DNA from: Pseudomonadota bacterium
Lineage (GTDB): Bacteria > Pseudomonadota > Gammaproteobacteria > Burkholderiales > Burkholderiaceae_C
DNA length: 39,549 nt
Reading direction: 5' to 3'
NCBI GenBank assembly: GCA_018241895.1
Contig: JAFECX010000005.1
Span: forward strand, 1 to 39,549
A program made the position numbers and the translations under genes. Position 1 is the first letter of the stretch. Every line of letters starts with the position of its first letter. Below, piece by piece: positions 24,436 through 32,240 of this stretch. Below the pieces are notes generated by a model. It saw nothing but the letters and a program-made list of their open reading frames with translations. It was not told where the DNA came from and did no database searches.

Positions 24436-25239
24436 GCCCCGGGCTGCGGCCTGCGGCGCCGCCGCCGACGGCGGACCCAGCCGATACACCCACACGTCGC
24501 GCCGGTCGGCGCCTTGCACGCGCGCGGTCGGCGCGACCCCCGGCACCGCGAACTCCAGGCTGACCAGCCAGCGACCGGGACGCATCTCGGCGTTCGCCTT
24601 GGCCCAGGCCTGCGCCATGCTCTCGGGGCGCTGGAACAGGTAGACGACGTCCAGCGCGGCCCACGAGATGCGCCACATGTCGGCACGACACACGCGCGCC
24701 CAGCGGCAGCGCCAGCGGGCGCACCAGGCGAGCGGCCAACTGCACTCGACGCCTTCGATCCGCGCGCGCGGCCACAGCCGGCGCAGCGCCGCGAGGCCGT
24801 GACCGAGCCCGCAGCCCGCATCGAGCACGTGCTCGGGTGCCGGTGCCACGATGCGCTCGAGACCCGCGAGGCCGTCGTGCGGCGTCGGGAACCAGGGCGC
24901 ATCGGACCACGCGCGCAGCGGATACAGCAGCGCCAGCGGCGCGAGCGCCGCCAGCCAGGCCCAGTGCGGCACCCCCAGGTCCGGCGCGGCGAGCAGCGCC
25001 GACAGCGGAAAGCCGGCGACGACCACGATGCGCCGCCACCAGCCGTGCTGCGGCCAGGCCAGCGCCACGCTGGCCAGCATCGGCGGCACGAGCACGCCGC
25101 CCGCGGGCCATCCGGCGTGGCCGAGCGCGACGAACAGCGCCCACGCCGATGTCCAGGCGAGCAGCGCCGGCAGCGGCCAGCGCCAGGTTGCCGGCACGAC
25201 AACGAGCGCCAGCAGCGGCAGCGAACGCGAGCGGATCAT
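24409..25239 (-). CDS. Membrane-anchored class I SAM-dependent methyltransferase
   Basis: The 276-residue protein has about four hydrophobic segments in residues 5-108, for example ALLAWTSAWALFVALGHAGW and LAALAPLALLYPLRAW. A Rossmann-type methyltransferase follows from about residue 120. SAM motif I is HVLDAGCGLGHGLAAL (137-152); the acidic end of strand 2 is in RIEGVECSWPLA; LDVVYLFQRPESMAQAW and RPGRWLVSLEFAVPG follow. The substrate is unknown. It sits between the HD-domain gene and motA. Since the motA promoter lies inside its last codons, the two have been kept together; a motility-linked role is possible but unproven. Confidence 0.8.
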   Translation of the reverse strand: MIRSRSLPLLALVVVPATWRWPLPALLAWTSAWALFVALGHAGWPAGGVLVPPMLASVALAWPQHGWWRRIVVVAGFPLSALLAAPDLGVPHWAWLAALAPLALLYPLRAWSDAPWFPTPHDGLAGLERIVAPAPEHVLDAGCGLGHGLAALRRLWPRARIEGVECSWPLAWCARWRCRWARVCRADMWRISWAALDVVYLFQRPESMAQAWAKANAEMRPGRWLVSLEFAVPGVAPTARVQGADRRDVWVYRLGPPSAAAPQAAARGSTVGGAGR

Positions 25240-25300
25240 TGCTGCGGACTGTGCCGCGCGCCGGTGGCGGCCAAACGCCGGAAAAGCGGCGCTGGAGGGT

Positions 25301-26521
25301 TCAGCGCATCGCGATCAGCCGCTCGTGCGGCGGGCGCACGCGCACGCGCGCCGCCGGGATCGCGGTCTTGACGGCGTAGCGCCGCTCGACGGTGTCGCGC
25401 AGCGCCGGCACGCCCAGCGGGGCGCCGCTGGCGCCCACCAGCGCGGCCACGTGCGGCAGGTTCGCGCGCCGCCCACGCGCCACGACGATGCCGATCTCGC
25501 CACCGGCGAGCTCGACGAAGCTGCCCGGCGGAAACAGGCCTGTGGCTCTGAGCAGCGCGCTGCCGATCGCGTCGGGCTGGCCGTCGGGGCCCAGGCAGGC
25601 CTCGCGCACCGCGAGCGCGGGTGCCGCGGGTTCGCCGACGGCGCGACGACAGATGCGCCCGGCGAGGACATCGGCACGCTGCAGCAGCGCCGTCATGCGC
25701 GGCACCGTCGCCGGCCCGGCCGCGGCGGCATCGGCGGGCAGCGCCTCGTGATGGCGGGCGACGATCTCGAGCGACTGCGCATCGCGCAGCGCCAGGCTTT
25801 CGAGCAGCGCTGCGCCGGCGCGCGCATGCGCGGCGAGCTCGGCTGGCTGCGCCGCGGTGGCGGGCGGACGCTCGCTGGCGGCCCACTGGTCCGCGAGCCG
25901 CCACACCGACACGTTCATCGTCAGTGCGGCCACGGCGAGGCGTTGCGACGCCTCGGCCGGCCAGTCGAGCAGGGGCGCCGCGAGCTCGCAGACGGCCATC
26001 GCCAGGGCGGCATGGTGCGCGCTGTGCCGCGCGCAGTCGTGGCCCGCCTCGTGGATCAGGAGGTACAGCGATGCGTCCGGCCAGCGCTCGAGCAGCGCCT
26101 GCATCTGGCAGCGCAGCGCGCTCAGGCGTTCGGCCCAGTCGGGGCCGGGCGCGCGCGTGGCCTCGCGCAGCAGCGCGTCGAGCTGGTCGATGCCGTCCTG
26201 CCACGCCTGCATCGGCGCACGTTCGTCGTGGCCGCGCGCGCGCGCCGGCACATCGGGCCGGGCGACGGCGACGTCCTTGAGCAGTGCGTTCTGCCGCAGC
26301 TTGGCATCGGCCGCCGCGTTGACGCGCCGCTTCCACTCGAGCGCGTGGCGCAGCTCGGTGAAGAGCCCATGACGAGCCAGCGCGGCCAGGCGCTCGCCGT
26401 CGCGCAGCACCACTCCGGCGGCAACCAGCAGGCGACCGGCGGCGTCGTGCAGCGGCACCGGCAGCGGTTCACCCAGACGCAGGTCGCAATGATCGAAAGG
26501 TACGAGCTTCACGGGCACCAT
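25301..26521 (-). CDS. HD-domain protein with degenerate HD-GYP site
   Basis: The 406-residue protein follows the plan of HD-GYP phosphodiesterases. It has an N-terminal segment (about 1-65) like the small domain that precedes HD-GYP (GRLLVAAGVVLRDGERLAAL) and helical HD-type segments at about 150-330. In place of the metal-binding HD pair it reads TMN (201-203, in AALTMNVSVWRLADQW). The later HHE (257-259) is kept but is followed by ALPADAAAAGP instead of the WDGxGYP signature. Cyclic-di-GMP hydrolysis is therefore doubtful, and it may be a binding or scaffold protein. Its neighbours are flhDC upstream and the methyltransferase/motAB downstream. A GCCGATAA element about 37 bases upstream suggests FliA control. 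Confidence 0.75.
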   Translation of the reverse strand: MVPVKLVPFDHCDLRLGEPLPVPLHDAAGRLLVAAGVVLRDGERLAALARHGLFTELRHALEWKRRVNAAADAKLRQNALLKDVAVARPDVPARARGHDERAPMQAWQDGIDQLDALLREATRAPGPDWAERLSALRCQMQALLERWPDASLYLLIHEAGHDCARHSAHHAALAMAVCELAAPLLDWPAEASQRLAVAALTMNVSVWRLADQWAASERPPATAAQPAELAAHARAGAALLESLALRDAQSLEIVARHHEALPADAAAAGPATVPRMTALLQRADVLAGRICRRAVGEPAAPALAVREACLGPDGQPDAIGSALLRATGLFPPGSFVELAGGEIGIVVARGRRANLPHVAALVGASGAPLGVPALRDTVERRYAVKTAIPAARVRVRPPHERLIAMR

Positions 26522-26557
26522 CCGCAGCCAGTCGAGGCGAGACCGGCACCGAACAGG

Positions 26558-26584
26558 TTATCGGCTGCGCGGCACCAAAAAAAA
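26558..26584 (-). promoter_or_regulatory. Possible sigma-28 promoter of the HD-domain gene
   Basis: GCCGATAA (26565-26558, minus strand) is a perfect FliA -10 element, 37 bases before the ATG. At the expected -35 distance lies the T tract of the flhDC terminator (TTTTT), not TAAAG or TCAAG, so the match is one-sided. Confidence 0.45.
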
Positions 26585-26605
26585 GGCGGGTCCCGAAGGA
26601 CCCGC
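26577..26605 (-). terminator. Intrinsic terminator of flhDC
   Basis: On the minus strand GCGGGTCC-TTCG-GGACCCGC is followed by C and eight T residues. This is the strongest intrinsic terminator in the window. It lies about 100 bases after the flhC stop and separates flhDC from the HD-domain gene. Confidence 0.95.
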
Positions 26606-26611
26606 TGCAAA

Positions 26612-26627
26612 GCACAGAGGACTGTGC
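26612..26627 (-). other. Second hairpin in the flhC 3' untranslated region
   Basis: GCACAG-TCCT-CTGTGC on the minus strand is a perfect six-base-pair hairpin just before the terminator. Together they give the flhDC mRNA a double-hairpin 3' end. Confidence 0.6.
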
Positions 26628-26707
26628 CAGGAGGAGACGAGCAATGAACCGAAAGACGTCTCGAATATCGGCGCGCGCGGCCGTTCGCTGCAGCCGGCGC
26701 GGTGTGC

Positions 26708-27277
26708 TCAGTGCGTCGAAACCGTGCCGATGTCACGCGCAGCAGCGCCGAGGCTGCCTGCGAGCTTGCCCTTGCCCGCGCGCGCCGGCGGGTGGCACAG
26801 CCCGCACACGTAATGGCGCGCGATCTCGTGCGGATGCGTGACGAAATGCCCGCCGCAGCGCGAGCATGGCGTCATCGTCAGCATGCCGTTGTCGACGAAC
26901 TTCACGAGCCGCCAGGCGCGCGTCACGCTCAGCAGCGGCTCGAGGCCCTGCGCCTTCATCTGCTCGGCGTAGAGCTGGTAGGCCTTGATGACGGCATCGA
27001 TCTCGTCGAGCGCCGCCACCTTGTTGAGGTACTCGTGCGTGTTCAGGAACAGGCTCGAGTGGATGTTCGGCTGCCAGGTCATGAACCAGTCGGTCGAGAA
27101 CGGCAGCTGCCCCTTGCTCGGGCTGCGGCCGGCGACCTCCTTGTACAGGCGCAGCAGCCGCTCGTAGCTCAGATCGGTCTCGCTTTCCAGCACCTGCAGG
27201 CGCGCGCCGAGGTGGATCAGCGTGACGGCGCGCTCGATCTGGCGCGCTTCGGTGAGGATGCTCTTGCTCCGTGCCAT
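26708..27277 (-). CDS. flhC: Flagellar master regulator subunit FlhC
   Basis: FlhC, in complex with FlhD, activates the early flagellar promoters. The 189-residue protein starts MARSKSILTEARQIERAVTL and shows the FlhC regions LGARLQVLESETDLSYERLL, GRSPSKGQLPFSTDWFMTWQ and YNAH-type equivalents. The zinc-binding cysteines are present in two CxxC pairs (PCSRCGG and VCGLCHP). It follows flhD by 51 bases and is closed by a strong terminator. Confidence 0.97.
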   Translation of the reverse strand: MARSKSILTEARQIERAVTLIHLGARLQVLESETDLSYERLLRLYKEVAGRSPSKGQLPFSTDWFMTWQPNIHSSLFLNTHEYLNKVAALDEIDAVIKAYQLYAEQMKAQGLEPLLSVTRAWRLVKFVDNGMLTMTPCSRCGGHFVTHPHEIARHYVCGLCHPPARAGKGKLAGSLGAAARDIGTVSTH

Positions 27278-27328
27278 GGTCGTCGTCCCTCCGGTGGCGG
27301 CTCGTCGTGCGTGCGGCGTGCGTGCGGC

Positions 27329-27652
27329 TCAGGCCGCCTCGTGATGGCGCCCGGCCATCAGGATCGACGCGTGCAGGCGACTCATGCCGTCGTTGGCCGC
27401 GCCCTTGCCGTGGCTGGTGAGCAGGTTCCACACGACGTCGTCGTCCATGCGCAAGCGGCACAGCAGCTGGTTGCCGGTGGCGATCTTCATCATCTGGGCC
27501 GAGGTCAGCATGCCGATCAGGTCGGCCGTCTCCTCGCTCACGCCGAGGCGGAACAGCGCCTGCTCCTTGTCCTGGCGCACCAGGCTCTGCGCGAGCATCA
27601 GGTACGACAGGTTGGCTTCACGGATCTCGGCGAGGATCTGGTCGGGGGTCAT
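27329..27652 (-). CDS. flhD: Flagellar master regulator subunit FlhD
   Basis: FlhD is the DNA-binding partner of FlhC. The 107-residue protein starts MTPDQILAEIREANLSYLML. It contains the conserved helices AQSLVRQDKEQALFRLGVSE and LIGMLTSAQMMKIATGNQLL, and ends in a short His-containing tail (ILMAGRHHEAA). The longer open frame upstream lacks family similarity. The gene starts after a 284-base gap that must hold the flhDC control region, including a perfect inverted repeat. Confidence 0.96.
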   Translation of the reverse strand: MTPDQILAEIREANLSYLMLAQSLVRQDKEQALFRLGVSEETADLIGMLTSAQMMKIATGNQLLCRLRMDDDVVWNLLTSHGKGAANDGMSRLHASILMAGRHHEAA

Positions 27653-27765
27653 GCGGGCTCCGGTGTGCGTGAGTGGGTGTATCGACGTGCTGCACTGTAC
27701 GCAGCGGAAATGCGCTGCGCGATCGGCCCACATCGGTGGCTGGAGTCCCGCTTCTTCCCGCCGCC

Positions 27766-27786
27766 GTGTAGGGCGAATTCCTACAC
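27766..27786. promoter_or_regulatory. Perfect inverted repeat upstream of flhD (possible operator)
   Basis: GTGTAGG-N7-CCTACAC is a perfect seven-base inverted repeat centred about 125 bases before the flhD ATG. The inner part, TAGG-N7-CCTA, has the shape of sites used by NarL/FixJ-type response regulators; the RcsB and EvgA boxes are similar. RcsB regulates flhDC in enteric bacteria. The link to a regulator here is an inference. Confidence 0.5.
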
Positions 27787-27832
27787 GCGGGCCCGACCGT
27801 GATCCGCGTCACGGCGCGCGCCGCCGGCTGCG

Positions 27833-27866
27833 GCGCGCCCGCCGGTCGGGCGCGCCCGCCGGTCGG
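27833..27866. repeat. 17-base perfect tandem duplication
   Basis: GCGCGCCCGCCGGTCGG occurs twice in direct succession. Each copy can form a small GCCCG-CCGGT-CGGGC hairpin, so in the folE2 transcript the pair may act as a weak terminator. Confidence 0.75.
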
Positions 27867-27874
27867 GCGCAGGC

Positions 27875-27960
27875 TCACGCGCGCTCGATGCGCGTGTCCC
27901 TTCATCACGCGTGCTCGATGCGCGCGTGCCCCTTCATCACGCGCGCTCGATGCGCGCGTA
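27875..27960. repeat. Triplicated folE2 3' end
   Basis: Three copies of a 30-32 base unit begin at 27875, 27905 and 27937. Each carries the complement of the last seven folE2 codons, Ala-Arg-Ile-Glu-Arg/His-Ala-stop. Only the copy at 27937 is part of the gene; the other two lie downstream of the stop codon and are out of frame with it. Confidence 0.85.
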
Positions 27961-28734
27961 GACCGAATGGTTGTGGATCGACTCGAAGTTCTCGACCTCG
28001 ACCACGTAGCGGCCCAGGCGCGGCTCGGCGTTGAGGCGCAGCGCGACGTCGCGCACCAGGTCCTCGACGAACTTCGGGTTCTCGTAGGCGCGCTCGGTGA
28101 CCCACTTCTCGTCGCTGCGCTTGAGCATCGGCCAGATCTCGCTCGAGGCTTCCTCCTCGGCGAAGCGCACCAGTTCGTGCCACTCGATGGGTGCGAGCAG
28201 CTCGACGCGCATCGTGATGCGCGCGCGCTGGTTGTGCGCGCCGTAGTCGCTGATCTCCTTGGAGCACGGGCATAGGCTCTTGACCGGCACCGCGACCTCG
28301 GCCCAGATCGCGCTCGTGCCCGCGCGCGTCTCGGCGATCCAGCGGCCCTCGTAGTCGAGCAGGCTGGACAGGCCGGACACCGGCGCGCGCTTGGCGAGGA
28401 AGAACGTGAACGCCGCCTCGCAGCGCCCGGCGCTCGCGTCCAGCCGCTGCAGCATCGCCGCATGACGCTCGCGCAGCGTGGCCGCAGTCCAGGCCGGCAA
28501 CGCCGCGCCCTCCTCCAGCCAGGCGACGAAGCGCGACATGTGCGTGCCCTTGTGCTCGGCGTCCAGCGCCACGTCGAGCGACCAGCACGCCGTCGTGCCC
28601 TGCTCGGCGCCGGCCACGAGCAGGCGCAGCGGGTAGCGCAGGGCCTTGACGCCCACGCGCTGGATGGCCAGATGGCGGTGGTCGCGCGCGCTTTGCGTGT
28701 CGGGAATGTGCAGGACGTCGGTGAGATGATTCAT
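27937..28734 (-). CDS. folE2: GTP cyclohydrolase FolE2 (type IB)
   Basis: FolE2 converts GTP to 7,8-dihydroneopterin triphosphate, the first step of folate and queuosine-type pathways, and works with zinc or other metals. The 265-residue protein starts MNHLTDVLHIPDTQSARDHR. It has the catalytic cysteine/metal region VPVKSLCPCSKEISDYGAHN, followed by QRARITMRVELL, and ends ESIHNHSVYARIERA. This C-terminus is tandemly copied downstream. It lies 113 bases after dxs on the same strand and may be co-transcribed with it. Confidence 0.95.
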   Translation of the reverse strand: MNHLTDVLHIPDTQSARDHRHLAIQRVGVKALRYPLRLLVAGAEQGTTACWSLDVALDAEHKGTHMSRFVAWLEEGAALPAWTAATLRERHAAMLQRLDASAGRCEAAFTFFLAKRAPVSGLSSLLDYEGRWIAETRAGTSAIWAEVAVPVKSLCPCSKEISDYGAHNQRARITMRVELLAPIEWHELVRFAEEEASSEIWPMLKRSDEKWVTERAYENPKFVEDLVRDVALRLNAEPRLGRYVVEVENFESIHNHSVYARIERA

Positions 28735-28847
28735 GTCGGGGGCCGGCGCGCGGAGTTGCCGTGCGCCGGCAACGGATGGGCGCGGGGCGTTCGGTGCCGT
28801 TGCATCGCCGTGGGTCCGCTCGCTCGTCGGTGCGGGCGCCGGCGCGC

Positions 28848-30761
28848 TCAGGCGCTGATCGCCGCCAACGCCGGGCGGGCGCCGAAACGCTGGCGGATCG
28901 ACTGCTCGATGCCCGCGGCGTCCAGCCCGAGGCCGGCGAGCAGCTTGTGCGCATCGCCGTGCCCGGTGAACTCGTCGGGCAGGCCGAGCATCAGGAGCGG
29001 CACCTGCACCCCGGCCATGACCAGGCACTCGGCGACGGCCGAGCCTGCCCCGCCGCGCACGCAGCCTTCCTCGATCGTCACCAGCGCCTCGTGCGTGCGC
29101 GCCAGCTCGAGCACCAGCGCCTCGTCCAGCGGCTTGGCGAAGCGCATGTCGGCCACCGTGGCGTCGAACTTGTCGGCCGCCGGCAGCGCCGCGTGCAGCA
29201 GCGTGCCGAAGCCGAGGATGGCCAGTCGCGGCACGCCCGGCCGCCGGTCGGTTGCCCGCGCGCTGCGGCGCACGACGCCGCGGCCCCACGGCCACGCGGC
29301 CAGCGTCTTGTCCACCGCCGCACCGATGCCGCTGCCGCGCGGATAGCGCACCGCCGCGGGCTGCCCGCACCGGTAGGCGGTGGTCAGCGCCTGGCGGCAC
29401 TCGTTCTCGTCGCTGGGCACGAGCATGGCGCAGTTCGGAATCGAGCGCACGAAGGCGATGTCGAACGCGCCGGCGTGCGTCGGGCCGTCGCCGCCGACGA
29501 TGCCGGCGCGATCGAGCGCGAACGTCACCGGCAGGTTCTGCAGCGCCACGTCGTGGATCAGCTGGTCGTAGCCGCGCTGCAGGAAGGTCGAGTAGATCGC
29601 GACCACCGGCTTCATGCCCTCGCACGCCAGCCCGGCGGCAAAGGTCACGGCGTGTTGCTCGGCAATGCCGACGTCGAAGTAGCGGCGCGCGAAGCGCTTG
29701 TGGAATTCGACCAGGCCCGAGCCCTCGCGCATCGCCGGCGTGATCGCGACCAGCTTGTCGTCGACCTCGGCCATGTCGCACGCCCACTGGCCGAAGACCT
29801 GCGTGAAGCTCGGCTTGCCGCCACCGGCCTTGGGAAAGCCCTCGGCCGGGTCGAAGCGCCCGCTCGCGGCGTGGTACTTCACCGGATCGGCCTCGGCCAG
29901 CTTGTAGCCATAACCCTTCTTGGTCACCACGTGCAGGAACTGCGGGCCCTTCTTGTCGCGCAGGTTCTCGAGCGTCGGGATCAGCGCGTCCAGATCGTGG
30001 CCGTCGATCGGGCCGACGTAGTTGAAGCCGAACTCCTCGAAGATCGTGCCCGGCGCCACCATGCCCTTGGCGTGCTCCTCGAGCCGGCGCGCCAGCTCGA
30101 ACAGCGGCGGCGCGGCCTTGAGCACGCCCTTGACCCCCTCGCGCGCGGCAGCGTAGAACTGCCCGCTCATCAGCCGCGCCAGGTAGCCGTTGAGGGCGCC
30201 CACCGGCGGGCTGATCGACATGTCGTTGTCGTTGAGCACGACCAGCAGGTCGGCAGCCTGGCCGGCGTGCGCGAAGCCGGCGTTGTTGAGCGCCTCGAAG
30301 GCCATGCCGGCGGTCATCGCGCCGTCGCCGATCACCGCCACCGCGCGCCGGCGCTCGCCCTTGAGCTGCGCCGCCACCGCCATGCCGAGCGCGGCCGAGA
30401 TCGAGGTGCTGCTGTGCGCGGTGCCGAAGGCGTCGTACTCGCTTTCCTCGCGCTTGGGAAAACCGGCCACGCCGTCGAGCTGGCGCAGCGTGTGCATGCG
30501 CTCGCGCCGCCCGGTGAGGATCTTGTGCGGGTAGGTCTGGTGGCCGACGTCCCAGACGATGCGGTCGTGCGGCGTGTCGAACACGTAGTGCAGCGCAATC
30601 GTCAGCTCCACCGTGCCCAGGTTGCTGCCGAGATGCCCGCCGGTCTGGCTCACCGTGTGCAGCACGAACTGGCGCAGCTCGTGGGCCAGCGCCGGCAGCT
30701 GTGAGCGCGCGAGGCGCCGCAGCTCGGCCGGACTGTCGATCTTGCTCAGCAATGCGTCCAT
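28848..30761 (-). CDS. dxs: 1-Deoxy-D-xylulose-5-phosphate synthase
   Basis: Dxs joins pyruvate and glyceraldehyde 3-phosphate with thiamine diphosphate, the first step of the MEP isoprenoid pathway. The 637-residue protein has the features of the family: the N-terminal [20 protein letters not shown] with [20 protein letters not shown], and the thiamine diphosphate motif [18 protein letters not shown] closing in NDNDMSIS. A transketolase-type central domain ([20 protein letters not shown]) and a C-terminal domain ([20 protein letters not shown]) follow. The ATG lies one base after the ispA stop (TGA C ATG), so the two genes are coupled. Confidence 0.98.
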   Translation of the reverse strand: MDALLSKIDSPAELRRLARSQLPALAHELRQFVLHTVSQTGGHLGSNLGTVELTIALHYVFDTPHDRIVWDVGHQTYPHKILTGRRERMHTLRQLDGVAGFPKREESEYDAFGTAHSSTSISAALGMAVAAQLKGERRRAVAVIGDGAMTAGMAFEALNNAGFAHAGQAADLLVVLNDNDMSISPPVGALNGYLARLMSGQFYAAAREGVKGVLKAAPPLFELARRLEEHAKGMVAPGTIFEEFGFNYVGPIDGHDLDALIPTLENLRDKKGPQFLHVVTKKGYGYKLAEADPVKYHAASGRFDPAEGFPKAGGGKPSFTQVFGQWACDMAEVDDKLVAITPAMREGSGLVEFHKRFARRYFDVGIAEQHAVTFAAGLACEGMKPVVAIYSTFLQRGYDQLIHDVALQNLPVTFALDRAGIVGGDGPTHAGAFDIAFVRSIPNCAMLVPSDENECRQALTTAYRCGQPAAVRYPRGSGIGAAVDKTLAAWPWGRGVVRRSARATDRRPGVPRLAILGFGTLLHAALPAADKFDATVADMRFAKPLDEALVLELARTHEALVTIEEGCVRGGAGSAVAECLVMAGVQVPLLMLGLPDEFTGHGDAHKLLAGLGLDAAGIEQSIRQRFGARPALAAISA

Positions 30762-30762
30762 G

Positions 30763-31653
30763 TCAGCTTTCGCGTTCTACCACCCGGTCGGCCAGCGTGG
30801 CCAGCATGCCGCCTTGCCCACGCAGGCCGCTGCGCGCGAGCGCCGCGTGCGCCTGCGCGCGCAGCGCTTCGGCGTGCGCGCGCGCGGCCTCCAGACCCAG
30901 CACCGAGACGTAGGTCGGCTTGTCGTGATCGAGGTCCTTGCCGGCGGTCTTGCCCAGTCGCTCGGAGGCCTGCGTGACGTCGAGGATGTCGTCGACGACC
31001 TGGAACGCCAGACCCACGGCGGCGCCATAGTCGCCCAGCGCCGCCAGCACCGGCGGCGTCGCTGCACCGCAGGCCGCGCCCATCATGACGCTGGCGTGCA
31101 GCAGCGCACCGGTCTTGCGACGGTGCATGTCGCGCAGCGCCGCCTCGTCCAGACGCTGCCCGATGCTCGCCAGGTCGATCGCCTGCCCGCCCGCCATGCC
31201 GGCGTGGCCGGCCGCGCGCGCCAGAATGGCGACCAGCCGCGCCTGCAGCGCGTGCTCGACGCCGGCGTCGGGCGTCAGCACGTCGAAGGCCAGCGCCTGC
31301 ATCGCGTCGCCGGCAAGCATCGCCTGTGCCTCGCCGTAGCGCACGTGCACCGTGGGCTTGCCCCGGCGCAGCACGTCGTTGTCCATGCAGGGCATGTCGT
31401 CGTGGATCAGCGAGTAGGCGTGGATCAGCTCCACCGCCACGGCGGCGCGCAGCGCGGCTTCGCGCGCGCCGCCCACCGCCTGGGCCGCGGCCAGCACGAG
31501 CAGCGCGCGCAGCCGCTTGCCGCCGTCGAGCACGCCGTAGCGCATCGTGTCGCCCAGGCCCGCCGGTGCATCGCCCGGTACCCAGGCATCGAGCGCGGCG
31601 TCCACCGCCTCGAGCTCGATGGTGGCCCAGGCGTCGAAGTCGCCCGCCGTCAT
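30763..31653 (-). CDS. ispA: Farnesyl diphosphate synthase IspA
   Basis: IspA condenses isopentenyl diphosphate with dimethylallyl and geranyl diphosphate to give farnesyl diphosphate. The 296-residue protein has the first Asp-rich motif ([12 protein letters not shown]) and the second ([11 protein letters not shown]), with [14 protein letters not shown] and [16 protein letters not shown] in their usual places. It starts inside the end of xseB (ATGA overlap) and ends one base before dxs, so xseB-ispA-dxs form one tight operon. Confidence 0.97.
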   Translation of the reverse strand: MTAGDFDAWATIELEAVDAALDAWVPGDAPAGLGDTMRYGVLDGGKRLRALLVLAAAQAVGGAREAALRAAVAVELIHAYSLIHDDMPCMDNDVLRRGKPTVHVRYGEAQAMLAGDAMQALAFDVLTPDAGVEHALQARLVAILARAAGHAGMAGGQAIDLASIGQRLDEAALRDMHRRKTGALLHASVMMGAACGAATPPVLAALGDYGAAVGLAFQVVDDILDVTQASERLGKTAGKDLDHDKPTYVSVLGLEAARAHAEALRAQAHAALARSGLRGQGGMLATLADRVVERES

Positions 31654-31910
31654 GAGCCGGCGCCGCCGGCGAACGGCTCGAGTTGGCCGCCTTCGAGCAG
31701 CTTGACCTGGTCTTCGACGCTCTGCAGCCGGGCACGGCAGTAGGCCAGCAACTCGGCGCCGCGCCGGTAGCCGTCGAGCAGCCGGTCCAGCGGCAACTGC
31801 CCGCCCTCCATCTGCTCGACGAGCCGGTCCAGCTCGGCGATCGCCTGCTCGAAACTGGCGGGCGCTTCCTCTGGGGGTGTGCTCGCTGCGGTCGTGGAAC
31901 TTCGGGCCAT
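31650..31910 (-). CDS. xseB: Exodeoxyribonuclease VII small subunit
   Basis: XseB is the small subunit of exonuclease VII. The conserved core is FEQAIAELDRLVEQMEGGQL, then PLDRLLDGYRRGAELLAYCR and LQSVEDQVKLLEGG. The start is uncertain. In-frame ATGs lie at 31910, 31919, 31928, 31937 and 31955, four of them spaced by nine-base repeats. The innermost gives 86 residues, close to the usual 80, and was chosen. A TACAAT -10-like hexamer (31959-31954, minus strand) overlaps the outermost ATG, which makes that start unlikely. Translation of ispA overlaps its stop. Confidence 0.9.
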   Translation of the reverse strand: MARSSTTAASTPPEEAPASFEQAIAELDRLVEQMEGGQLPLDRLLDGYRRGAELLAYCRARLQSVEDQVKLLEGGQLEPFAGGAGS

Positions 31911-31955
31911 TCGGGCCATCGCGGCCATTCGGGACATGGGGACTGAACCGGCCAT

Positions 31956-32240
31956 TGTAGACAACGAGGGTCCCCTGCCCTTCAGGCGGCCGCCCGACGG
32001 CCGTGTGACAGCCGTCCGACGGCGGCCCGAGACGAATCGGCCGCCCGCGCGCCGCTGCCGTGCCGGGCACCGGCCGTGGGGCGCCGCTGCGCGAGGGCAG
32101 GCCGCGCGAGGCAGGCCGGTGCAGGGAGCGGCCGGACCCAGCCGGTAAGATCGCGTCCGGGCGGACGACATGTCCGTCGGGCGGTCACCAGCCGGTGACG
32201 GGGTGGAACACCTTGCAGCCATGGAGGACGGGTTCGGATC
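31956..32240. promoter_or_regulatory. Divergent region between xseB and the Rieske gene
   Basis: These 285 bases contain no gene I can support. They hold several inverted repeats: GTCACC-AGCC-GGTGAC at 32184-32199, CGTCC-GGGC-GGACG at about 32154-32167 and CGGAC-GACAT-GTCCG at about 32162-32176. There is a TAAGAT hexamer at 32146-32151 that could be the -10 of the Rieske gene. The minus-strand TACAAT for xseB lies at its left edge. Confidence 0.4.

Larger units (their letters stand above)
27653..27936 (-). promoter_or_regulatory. flhDC upstream region
   Basis: The gap between folE2 and flhD contains, reading toward flhD: two extra copies of the folE2 3' end, a 17-base tandem duplication, and a perfect inverted repeat at 27766-27786. 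No other gene is visible. I could not assign -10/-35 boxes with confidence. Confidence 0.6.

Noticed and set aside
26644..26841. Plus-strand 65-codon frame with an AGGAGG ribosome-binding site, antisense to the flhC end
   Set aside because: The ribosome-binding site is good, but the product (many Arg and Cys) resembles nothing. No promoter is visible, and the frame overlaps conserved flhC codons. Coincidence is more likely.
27875..27960. CRISPR-like spacing of three 30-base units
   Set aside because: There are no spacers; the units are contiguous duplicates of the folE2 3' end and no cas genes are present.
28755..28773. Hairpin GTTGCC-N7-GGCAAC between dxs and folE2 as a terminator
   Set aside because: No T tract follows on the minus strand, and the stem is only six base pairs. 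It does not show that folE2 is separately transcribed.
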